From Lachnospiraceae bacterium (GTDB lineage: Bacteria > Bacillota > Clostridia > Lachnospirales > Lachnospiraceae), in NCBI GenBank assembly GCA_017964055.1, contig JAGCSS010000042.1, positions 1 through 5,609 on the forward strand: 5,609 nucleotides of DNA, given 5' to 3'. The translations under genes and the position numbers were made by a program. The notes under the pieces are model-generated. The model was not told where the DNA came from. It saw nothing but the letters and a program-made list of their open reading frames with translations, and made no database searches. Below are positions 1 to 4,609 of this stretch, one piece after another (the first letter of the stretch is position 1; every line of letters begins with the position of its first letter).

Positions 1-1
1 G

Positions 2-772
2 AACATAAGCGGCACCGGGCGAAGCCGGGTATTCGCGGACACGTATTTCTCCGGTTCGGCAAAGATCGCGAAGCTATACGACATATATCCGAAGGCCATG
101 CTGTCCTACGGAAGCGAAGAAGACGAACATGCCGGCGAGCAGTTCTACACCGAAAATGTCCGTCTCCTGATCCATGCATTTTTCAACGGGAAAAAAGACG
201 GGACCTCCGACCTCATCTGGCTGGTCGGGGATCACCCGCTATATCAGCAGATACGCTCATATGCAGATCTCTGCCGCAACAATCTGGATAAAATATCGGC
301 ATTTTATGAAGAATGCCGATATTTGAGCGATGAACTGACAGGTTCGGAAAAGACCCTGTTTGACGCGACCCTGCTCCTGCACGCGTCCATACACTACTTC
401 TGCACCATGGGCGTAACCGCTTTCGGCGACGGGTTTAAGAGGTATGAGGAACAGGATATGCTGGACGCCTTCATGCTCTTTGGCAAAAGCGCGGAGCTTT
501 TCGCCCGTGCCGCCGGTCTTCTGCGTGAAAGTGAATACGGCGTCTGGAAAGGCTTTTACTATAATGACTGCCTGGCGGATATTAAGTACACAGCTTATAT
601 GCTCGAGAAGCTGATGGGCTATGTCCGTGAGCGGGGAGACAACTCCCAGCACTATAAATGGCAGCGCAACGCGCTGTACGCCTCGGAAGACGCCCGTATA
701 CTCACCATCCTGTTCACAGATAACCATTTGACCGATAAAGCCCTTTATGAGGCTCTGAGCAAGCGCAGATAA
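2..772 (+). CDS. C-terminal part of an unrecognised protein, 5' end outside the window
   Basis: The frame is open from the window edge to TAA at 770-772 (256 residues visible). The first internal ATG, at 98, is unlikely to be the true start: its only SD-like bases (GAAGG) sit about 3 nt upstream, and the reading frame continues before it with protein-like sequence containing TGRSRVFADTYFSG. The visible part is rich in aromatic and acidic residues and looks alpha-helical, with no signal peptide, membrane segment or low complexity. A conspicuous stretch is GVWKGFYYNDCLADIKYTAYMLE, followed by GYVRERGDN and a C-terminal KWQRNALY segment, suggesting a conserved helical C-terminal domain. I have a vague impression of the C-terminal halves of large carbohydrate-active enzymes, but no catalytic motif is visible, so I assign no function. 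Base composition is GC-rich (about 60 % in a sampled line). The gene converges on the minus-strand secreted protein and shares the hairpin at 803-842 as a probable terminator. Confidence 0.85.
   Translation, partial: NISGTGRSRVFADTYFSGSAKIAKLYDIYPKAMLSYGSEEDEHAGEQFYTENVRLLIHAFFNGKKDGTSDLIWLVGDHPLYQQIRSYADLCRNNLDKISAFYEECRYLSDELTGSEKTLFDATLLLHASIHYFCTMGVTAFGDGFKRYEEQDMLDAFMLFGKSAELFARAAGLLRESEYGVWKGFYYNDCLADIKYTAYMLEKLMGYVRERGDNSQHYKWQRNALYASEDARILTILFTDNHLTDKALYEALSKRR
291..324. repeat. Perfect 13-bp inverted repeat inside the first gene
   Basis: The arms are 291-303 (AAATATCGGCATT) and 312-324 (AATGCCGATATTT), exact reverse complements separated by 8 nt. They lie wholly within the reading frame and encode part of DKISAFYEECRYLSDE. 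No T-run follows, so it does not look like a terminator. A stem of this length inside coding sequence is unusual, but its role, if any, is unknown. Confidence 0.9.
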
Positions 773-802
773 TTGCACAACAAGGTTGTCCCCGAATAAA
801 GA

Positions 803-842
803 ATGGCTATCGCATCATCTGGATTTCTGATGCGATAGCCAT
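803..842. terminator. Bidirectional intrinsic terminator between convergent genes
   Basis: A perfect 15-bp stem (803-817 with 828-842) encloses a 10-nt loop. It lies 30 nt after the stop of the upstream plus-strand gene and 32 nt before the stop end of the minus-strand secreted-protein gene. Moderately T-rich tails follow on both sides: ATTTCATTTATTG on the plus strand and TCTTTATTC on the minus strand. Position and shape fit a shared terminator. Confidence 0.85.
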
Positions 843-874
843 ATTTCATTTATTGTTTCATACAAGATACTTCA

Positions 875-1354
875 TTAATCCGGCCATACTCCGTCTGTAA
901 TAGTATATGATGTTTCACCGATCATAACAGTTCCGGACCCACTCCAAGTCCACTGCTTAGCCTGATCAACAGTTATTCCGGAAAGGGTGAGCTTGGGATT
1001 GCGTACAAGGTTAACAGAACTGATGGCAGCCAAACCATCTCCATTTGCAAACGTCAGATATACATTTGACCAATCATTTCCATTAGAGTCTCCCTCCGCA
1101 ATAAAAGTGTAATCACTGCATAGAAGTTTTCCTTTTACATTTCTTTGCCCTCTGGCATCACCTGCTAACGTAACCTTCTTTTTGGTCTCTATATTGATCT
1201 GCGTAATAGAAGGGTCCTTTAGCGCTGCGTTCAACTCTTTCTGAGTTTTAACTGTAACCGTCTTTCCTGCTGCCTTTATTGGGCTCTGCGGAAGCAGGGC
1301 AATAATCATAGTCAATGCTATGATCCCGGCGATAATTTTCTTGATTCGTGTCAT
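875..1354 (-). CDS. Small secreted protein, beta-helix-like N-terminal segment, function unknown
   Basis: The protein has 159 residues. Residues 1-30 form a clear Sec signal peptide: basic TRIKK, then a hydrophobic core IIAGIIALTMIIALL, with probable cleavage near the KAAG at 27-30. The mature part starts KTVTVKTQKELNAALKDPSITQINIETKKKVTL. This resembles the opening rung of right-handed beta-helix (pectate-lyase-like) surface proteins of Clostridia. It is far shorter than a full beta-helix and ends with WTWSGSGTVMIGETSYTITDGVWPD. There is no LPXTG, no transmembrane anchor and no lipobox, so it is probably released or loosely attached. The ATG at 1354 is well supported by AGGAGG at 1362-1367 with a 7-nt spacer. 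It could be a natural small exoprotein or the surviving N-terminus of a larger surface protein. Its GC content is much lower than that of the flanking housekeeping genes, suggesting acquisition. It is divergent from the HTH gene, with a 161-bp shared upstream region. Confidence 0.9.
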   Translation of the reverse strand: MTRIKKIIAGIIALTMIIALLPQSPIKAAGKTVTVKTQKELNAALKDPSITQINIETKKKVTLAGDARGQRNVKGKLLCSDYTFIAEGDSNGNDWSNVYLTFANGDGLAAISSVNLVRNPKLTLSGITVDQAKQWTWSGSGTVMIGETSYTITDGVWPD

Positions 1355-1361
1355 ACGGCAA

Positions 1362-1367
1362 CCTCCT
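1362..1367 (-). promoter_or_regulatory. Ribosome binding site of the secreted protein gene
   Basis: CCTCCT on the plus strand reads AGGAGG on the coding strand, 7 nt before the ATG. It fixes the start codon and therefore the full signal peptide. Confidence 0.9.
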
Positions 1368-1384
1368 GTCGTAAACCTGAAGCG

Positions 1385-1392
1385 ATTATCAC
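1385..1392 (-). promoter_or_regulatory. Possible extended -10 promoter of the secreted protein gene
   Basis: On the coding strand the sequence reads TGTGATAAT, an extended -10 form (TGnTATAAT with one mismatch in the hexamer). The predicted start falls near 1378, giving a leader of roughly 24 nt that includes the AGGAGG. No convincing -35 hexamer is found at the usual distance, so this is tentative. Confidence 0.35.
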
Positions 1393-1462
1393 AAATTAGA
1401 AACTCAAGCCATTGTCCATTTATGGCTAATACATAGATTACCCGCTTTTGGATAATATGTCA

Positions 1463-1496
1463 ATTGAGAATGCGTTTTTGCGAAGGTTTTCTCAAT
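1463..1496. promoter_or_regulatory. Inverted repeat upstream of the HTH gene, possible operator
   Basis: ATTGAGAA (1463-1470) and TTCTCAAT (1489-1496) are exact reverse complements separated by 18 nt, ending 19 nt before the HTH start codon. A dyad here could bind the encoded regulator (autoregulation) or fold in the mRNA leader. No strong sigma-A promoter is obvious nearby. Weak candidates are TTGTCC (1412-1417) with TAGATT (1434-1439), and an isolated GATAAT (1451-1456). Confidence 0.4.
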
Positions 1497-1515
1497 ATAT
1501 TAAAAAGGGCCGCTT

Positions 1516-1725
1516 ATGATATCCTATTCAAAACTGTGGGAGACAATGAAAGAAAAGAAAATCAGTCAATATAAACTGATCAAAGAATATAATTTCAGCG
1601 CCGGTCAATTATCACGTCTCAGAGCCAATGCATATATAAGTACACATACGATCGATGTCCTGTGCCATATTCTGGATTGCTCCGTAGAAGATATTATGAC
1701 CTTCATCCCAGATGAGAACAAATAA
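1516..1725 (+). CDS. Small Cro/CI-type helix-turn-helix transcriptional regulator (YozG-like)
   Basis: The 69-residue protein is essentially a bare five-helix Cro/CI domain. Helix 1 is around residues 4-14 (YSKLWETMKEK), the scaffold helix around 17-24 (SQYKLIKE) and the recognition helix around 28-37 (SAGQLSRLRA). Then come ISTHTIDVLCHILDC and VEDIMTFIPDE, the typical ending of these small Firmicutes regulators (HTH_26/YozG type). No sensor domain is present, so it probably acts as a DNA-binding dimer in the cytoplasm. The start is supported by AAGGG at 1505-1509 with a 6-nt spacer. The inverted repeat at 1463-1496 is a candidate target site. It is monocistronic as far as can be seen: a separate predicted promoter begins only 2 bp after its stop codon, driving a candidate small RNA. 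The target genes are unknown; the neighbouring secreted protein, small RNA and toxin-antitoxin unit are possibilities. The gene is AT-rich compared with the flanks. Confidence 0.9.
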   Translation: MISYSKLWETMKEKKISQYKLIKEYNFSAGQLSRLRANAYISTHTIDVLCHILDCSVEDIMTFIPDENK

Positions 1726-1726
1726 T

Positions 1727-1756
1727 TTGACCAATCACCTTTTTTACCTATACAAT
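1727..1756 (+). promoter_or_regulatory. Near-consensus sigma-A promoter for a candidate small RNA
   Basis: TTGACC (1727-1732, 5 of 6 matches to TTGACA) and TACAAT (1751-1756, 5 of 6 matches to TATAAT) are separated by 18 bp, starting 2 bp after the HTH stop codon. The predicted transcription start is about 1763. It is the best-looking promoter in the window, yet no good start codon and RBS follows before the terminator at 1814-1839. Confidence 0.6.
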
Positions 1757-1762
1757 TTAATC

Positions 1763-1839
1763 AATATCGGGACACTGATAGCGACTGTGTGAAACGCTCT
1801 GGTCAACCGACATGGCGTGGGAACCCACGCCTCTTTTTT
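1763..1839 (+). ncRNA. Candidate ~76-nt small non-coding RNA
   Basis: The span runs from the predicted start of the 1727-1756 promoter to the T-run of the 1814-1839 terminator. It folds by hand into a compact shape. The closing helix pairs 1767-1770 (TCGG) with 1807-1810 (CCGA) and continues inward with 1771-1773 (GAC) to 1802-1804 (GTC) across a two-base AA bulge. It continues outward with 1764-1765 to 1812-1813 past one mismatch. An inner helix pairs AGCG (1780-1783) with CGCT (1795-1798) around the loop ACTGTGTGAAA. The terminator hairpin starts on the next base, so the two could stack coaxially. I do not recognise the family: it fits no riboswitch, T-box, SRP or 6S consensus I know. It could be a free small RNA or the 3' tail of the HTH transcript. 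An ATG at 1812 is in frame with the antitoxin but lies inside the terminator stem and lacks an RBS. Confidence 0.5.
1814..1839 (+). terminator. Strong intrinsic terminator
   Basis: GGCGTGG (1814-1820) pairs perfectly with CCACGCC (1825-1831) around a GAAC tetraloop, followed by TCTTTTTT. The run of T residues makes the direction clear. It ends the candidate small RNA and any HTH transcript, and insulates the toxin-antitoxin promoter. Confidence 0.92.
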
Positions 1840-1865
1840 ATCTCCCGGACATCCATAACATATGC

Positions 1866-1901
1866 TTGATTTCTTATCATGATCATGATAAGATTATGAT
1901 A
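1866..1901 (+). promoter_or_regulatory. Promoter and operator of the toxin-antitoxin operon
   Basis: A perfect 22-bp palindrome covers 1872-1893 (half-site CTTATCATGA). A third half-site copy, ATGATA at 1896-1901, repeats the ATGATA at 1885-1890 exactly 11 bp downstream, about one helical turn. Promoter candidates overlap it: TTGATT (1866-1871) with TAAGAT (1889-1894) at 17-bp spacing, or the better -10 TATGAT (1895-1900) with TTATCA (1874-1879) at 15 bp. Either way, a protein bound to the palindrome would cover the promoter. This is the standard arrangement for autorepression by a Phd/YefM antitoxin or its toxin complex. Confidence 0.8.
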
Positions 1902-1912
1902 GAATTTGCGCA

Positions 1913-1918
1913 AGGAGG
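1913..1918 (+). promoter_or_regulatory. Ribosome binding site that decides the antitoxin start
   Basis: AGGAGG lies 7 nt before the ATG at 1926. The in-frame ATGs further upstream (1812 and 1896) lack such a site. The first is inside the terminator stem and the second overlaps the -10 region, so 1926 is the true start. Confidence 0.93.
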
Positions 1919-1925
1919 AAGTTTT

Positions 1926-2183
1926 ATGCTGTCTATCAGACCAATTTCAGATTTAAGAAATAAGTTTTCCGATATTGAAAAAGCAGTTAATGATGGAAAT
2001 CCGGTTTTCCTGACCAAAAACGGATATGGGTCAATGGTCGTTATGAGTATTGATACATACTCCAGAATGTGCAAAAATGTCGAGCAGGCACTCGATGAAT
2101 CAGATGAGTATGCCGCGTCTAATACCGACAGGATGACCCATGAAGATGTTTTTGGGAAGATGAGGAAACAAATTAATGAGTAG
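1926..2183 (+). CDS. Type II antitoxin, Phd/YefM family
   Basis: The protein has 85 residues from the ATG with the AGGAGG site, normal for the family. The N-terminal part (residues 2-48, LSIRPISDLRNKFSDIEKAV, then PVFLTKNGYGSMVVMSIDTYSRM) is the Phd/YefM fold. It has the typical start that reads S-I-R-P-I-S-D-L-R, the K-N-G-Y-G beta-turn, and the V-V-M-S-I-D-T-Y strand that packs in the DNA-binding dimer. The acidic C-terminal half (around 50-85) is expected to be disordered until it wraps around the toxin. The family neutralises its toxin directly and represses its own promoter; the 22-bp palindrome just upstream is the probable operator. The stop codon overlaps the toxin gene by 8 bp (2176-2183), indicating translational coupling. 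The gene is AT-rich relative to the flanking operon. Confidence 0.93.
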   Translation: MLSIRPISDLRNKFSDIEKAVNDGNPVFLTKNGYGSMVVMSIDTYSRMCKNVEQALDESDEYAASNTDRMTHEDVFGKMRKQINE

Positions 2184-2505
2184 TGTAAAATATACCCTAA
2201 GCTATCTTCCTTTATTCTATGACGATCTGGAAGAACATATATTATACATTTCAGATTTTCTGTGCAATAAATCAGCTGCCAACAATCTGCTGGATGCTAT
2301 CGAAACTGCTATTCTTAAACGACTCCCCAATGCAGAATCATTTGAACCATATCATTCGAAAAAAGACCGCAAATATCCCTATTATCGTATATATGTTAAA
2401 GACTACACCATCTATTATGTAGTTATCCCTACTGCTCCCGGCCAAAAGACAATGGAAGTTCGACGTATTCTACATAATCTTCAGGACAGAAGCAGATATA
2501 TATAA
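2176..2505 (+). CDS. Type II toxin, RelE/ParE superfamily (ParE-like)
   Basis: The protein has 109 residues, the usual size. An N-terminal strand (KYTLSYLPLF, 5-14) is followed by two helices (FYDDLEEHILYISDFL and SAANNLLDAIETAILKRL). The C-terminal beta-sheet reads YYRIYVKDYTIYYVVI (69-84) and MEVRRILHNLQD (93-104). The R-x-x-x-V-x-x-Y-x-I-x-Y pattern and the VRRILHNLQD ending are characteristic of ParE/RelE toxins. I favour ParE (DNA gyrase inhibition) over RelE (ribosome-dependent mRNA cleavage) because of the ILH-x-x-QD ending, but sequence alone does not settle the target. The ATG at 2176 is inside the end of the antitoxin gene, with GAGG at 2162-2165 as a modest RBS. No frameshift or truncation is visible, so the module is probably intact. 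The toxin follows its antitoxin in one transcript, so it should always be made together with its neutraliser. Confidence 0.92.
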   Translation: MSSVKYTLSYLPLFYDDLEEHILYISDFLCNKSAANNLLDAIETAILKRLPNAESFEPYHSKKDRKYPYYRIYVKDYTIYYVVIPTAPGQKTMEVRRILHNLQDRSRYI

Positions 2506-2525
2506 CCATAGATATGACAAAATAA

Positions 2526-2552
2526 AGGCTTTCCCGGAATCTGGGAAAGCCT
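2526..2552. terminator. Intrinsic terminator of the prmC-prfA-methyltransferase operon, shared with the toxin-antitoxin operon
   Basis: AGGCTTTCCC (2526-2535) pairs perfectly with GGGAAAGCCT (2543-2552) around a 7-nt loop. On the minus strand it is followed by TTATTTTG, a good T-tract, 18 nt after the methyltransferase stop. On the plus strand, 20 nt after the toxin stop, the tail is only CGTTAAAC, so termination in that direction should be weaker. Confidence 0.88.
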
Positions 2553-2570
2553 CGTTAAACAATATCTAAT

Positions 2571-3386
2571 TTACAGCGCGTACATCAGCAGGGCCGCTGC
2601 CACCGCAGCATTAAGGGATTCAACTTCACCGGCCATCGGGATGAATACATTTCTCGACGCATGGGCCACCGCTCGGTCCGAAAGGCCGTTGCCTTCGTTT
2701 CCGATCATGATCGCTGTACGCGCCTCGAAATGCATCTTTCTGTAATCTTCTCCGTCCTTTAAGTATGCTGCGCAGATATCTATACCCTCCGTTTTCAGCC
2801 TGTCGAGCATCAAAGGCAGATTGTCCGTATATATAAACGGAACCCTGAATATAGCGCCCATCGTGGATCGGGTAACCTTCGGAGAAAAAATATCCGCACA
2901 TCCTTTGCTGAGGATGATACCGTTCATGCCTGCCGCCTCCGCGGTCCTGACCATTGTCCCGAGATTCCCGGGGTCCTGTATATCCTCCAATATCAGCAGT
3001 TTCTGAATGCCGTCCCTGCCCTGCATATCTTTTTCGTAAGCATAATCCGGCTGTCTTACCACACACAAGATGCCCTGCGGGGTAACTGTCTCGCACATGC
3101 CTTCAAACACGTTATCCTTCACTACAGTCAGAGAAAAAGGCTGATCTTGGGCATCAAAACCCAGCACCGCCAACTCGGGATATTCATTCCACCCCTTATT
3201 GTTCCAGAAGGTCTCGCTGAGAAAAACGCTCTCGGTAAGATCAAGCGCAGACTTGAACACATCACGCGCGATGCGCAGTCCTTCCGCGACAAACACGCCC
3301 TGCTCGGTCCTGGCTTTTTTGGACTTCTGCAGCGCGGCGATATTCTTTATGCGCTCGTTTTTATTACTGGAAATAATCTCCATCAT
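2571..3386 (-). CDS. TrmH/SpoU-family RNA 2'-O-methyltransferase
   Basis: The enzyme transfers a methyl group from S-adenosylmethionine to a ribose 2'-OH of RNA. The protein has 271 residues from the chosen ATG. An N-terminal substrate-binding domain (about 1-110; NERIKNIAALQKSKKARTEQ then VFVAEG) precedes the SPOUT catalytic domain. All three knot motifs are present: motif 1 DPGNLGTMVRTA (138-149, catalytic Arg147), motif 2 IGNEGNGL (228-235), and motif 3 IPM...ESLNAAVA (249-263). The domain order matches B. subtilis YsgA, reported as the 23S rRNA A-loop enzyme RlmP, and also RlmB, so 23S rRNA is the likely substrate. The frame extends to a GTG at 3416, but the conserved family start is close to MMEIISSNKNERIK, so I choose 3386 (ATG at 3383 is equally possible). 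Only weak GGA precedes these codons. It is the last gene of the prmC-prfA operon, 73 nt after prfA. Confidence 0.9.
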   Translation of the reverse strand: MMEIISSNKNERIKNIAALQKSKKARTEQGVFVAEGLRIARDVFKSALDLTESVFLSETFWNNKGWNEYPELAVLGFDAQDQPFSLTVVKDNVFEGMCETVTPQGILCVVRQPDYAYEKDMQGRDGIQKLLILEDIQDPGNLGTMVRTAEAAGMNGIILSKGCADIFSPKVTRSTMGAIFRVPFIYTDNLPLMLDRLKTEGIDICAAYLKDGEDYRKMHFEARTAIMIGNEGNGLSDRAVAHASRNVFIPMAGEVESLNAAVAAALLMYAL

Positions 3387-3459
3387 TTTTCCGTTTCTGC
3401 GGCCCTCATGGGGCACATTCCGATGTTGCCGTTCCGCCGCCGGCAGCCGGCATTCTTTC

Positions 3460-4533
3460 TCAGCTCTCGCTCATCTTCAGCAGCTTTGCTGCCTGGTCAG
3501 CACCTGTCAGGGCGTCGATCAGTTCGTTCAAGTCACCGTTCATCACATCATCCAGAGTATACAATGTCAGCTTAATTCGATGGTCAGTGCATCTGCTCTG
3601 CGGGAAATTGTAGGTCCTGATCTTCTCGGAGCGGTCGCCGGTGCCCACCTGACTGCGTCGAAGGTCAGCCTCGGCATTTGCCGCCTTCTCCATTTCGAGC
3701 TCGTAGAGCTTGGCGCGGAGAACCTTCAGGGCCTTGTCCCTGTTTTTCAGCTGTGATTTCTCATCCTGGCACGATATCACGATGCCTGTCGGGATATGTG
3801 TGAGCCGCACGGCCGAGTCCGTTGTATTTACGCACTGTCCGCCGTTGCCCGATGCCCTGAAGACATCAAACTTGCAGTCGTTCATGTCGAGCTTTACGTC
3901 CACCTCTTCGGCCTCCGGCATGATAGCCACGGTAGCTGTGGAAGTATGTATCCTGCCGCCCGACTCGGTCACGGGTATGCGCTGCACGCGGTGCACGCCC
4001 GATTCGTATTTAAGCCTCGAGTACGCGCCCTGGCCGTTAACCATGAAAACGCACTCCTTGAAGCCTCCGAGGCCGTTTTCGTTGAGCGATACCATCTCTA
4101 TCTTCCAGCGCATCGTGTCGGCATATTTGCTGTACATCCTGAACAGATCCGAAGCAAAAAGTGCAGCCTCGTCTCCTCCCGCGCCGGCCCTGATCTCGAC
4201 GAAAACATTTTTCTCGTCGTTGGGGTCCTTGGGCAAAAGTAAAATCTTCAGCTCCTTTTCGCAGCGCTCCTTGTCGTCACGGGCTGCGGAGAGCTCCGCT
4301 TTGAGCATATCGCGCATTTCCTCGTCAGACTCGCTCTCTAGCATCTCCAGGCTCTCGTCTATCGTCGCGGCCGCAGACTTATACTCGTTGTATTTGTCCA
4401 CTACAACGCCCAGATCGTTCTGCTCCTTCATGAGCTGTCTGTAGCGCGCCATGTCATTGACCACAGCGGGCTCGTTCAGCTCGTTCTGTATTTCCTCATA
4501 TCGTCTGACCAGTTCTTCCAGCTTGTCAAACAT
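3460..4533 (-). CDS. prfA: Peptide chain release factor 1 (RF1)
   Basis: RF1 recognises UAA and UAG in the ribosomal A site and triggers hydrolysis of peptidyl-tRNA. The protein has 357 residues, the usual length. In order: an N-terminal coiled-coil domain (1-100), the conserved [21 protein letters not shown] segment (114-134), the stop-codon-reading tripeptide PVT at 187-189 (the PxT form that defines RF1, against SPF in RF2), and the catalytic GGQ at 231-233 within [19 protein letters not shown]. The C-terminal part contains [24 protein letters not shown]. The residue after GGQ is Cys where many bacteria have His, a variant I associate with clostridial RF1 rather than damage. The ATG is supported by GGAGG (4541-4545) with a 7-nt spacer. 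It lies 76 nt downstream of prmC, whose product methylates Gln233. No internal promoter is evident, so it is probably co-transcribed with its neighbours. Confidence 0.98.
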   Translation of the reverse strand: MFDKLEELVRRYEEIQNELNEPAVVNDMARYRQLMKEQNDLGVVVDKYNEYKSAAATIDESLEMLESESDEEMRDMLKAELSAARDDKERCEKELKILLLPKDPNDEKNVFVEIRAGAGGDEAALFASDLFRMYSKYADTMRWKIEMVSLNENGLGGFKECVFMVNGQGAYSRLKYESGVHRVQRIPVTESGGRIHTSTATVAIMPEAEEVDVKLDMNDCKFDVFRASGNGGQCVNTTDSAVRLTHIPTGIVISCQDEKSQLKNRDKALKVLRAKLYELEMEKAANAEADLRRSQVGTGDRSEKIRTYNFPQSRCTDHRIKLTLYTLDDVMNGDLNELIDALTGADQAAKLLKMSES

Positions 4534-4538
4534 GGTTG

Positions 4539-4545
4539 CTCCTCC
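4539..4545 (-). promoter_or_regulatory. Ribosome binding site of prfA
   Basis: The coding strand reads GGAGGAG, with the GGAGG core 7 nt before the ATG. This is a strong site, consistent with high expression of the release factor independent of prmC translation. Confidence 0.85.
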
Positions 4546-4609
4546 GTTCCTTTACATTTACCGGGTCCGCGCTTCAGCTCATGTTCGCCGGTCTGCATCC
4601 CTTAAGGCA

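Noticed and set aside
257..778. Long open frame on the minus strand opposite the first gene
   Set aside because: No RBS, no recognisable protein features, and it mirrors a frame that is open through the window edge with coherent protein sequence.
777..789. ACAAC-AAG-GTTGT hairpin right after the first gene's stop
   Set aside because: Only 5 bp with a 3-nt loop and no T-run; the hairpin at 803-842 is the credible terminator.
1727..1806. TTGACCA (1727-1733) and TGGTCAA (1800-1806) as a long-range closing stem of a structured RNA
   Set aside because: The first arm is better explained as a -35 box. The alternative stem 1764-1773 with 1802-1813 is closer, longer and begins at the predicted transcript start.
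1801..1839. T-box or other riboswitch ending in the terminator
   Set aside because: The GTGGGAACCCAC stretch superficially resembles a T-box bulge, but it is simply the terminator stem. No specifier domain precedes it and the downstream gene is a toxin-antitoxin operon.
2219..2422. 67-codon plus-strand frame inside the toxin gene
   Set aside because: It lies entirely within the well-supported ParE-like gene in another frame, and has no RBS.
3427..3445. TGCCG/CGGCA hairpin between prfA and the methyltransferase gene
   Set aside because: Short stem in GC-rich sequence without a T-run; not convincing as a terminator or attenuator.
3834..3840. Cys instead of His after GGQ in RF1, considered as possible inactivation
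   Set aside because: The GGQ itself and all surrounding motifs are intact, and I associate this variant with clostridial release factors.
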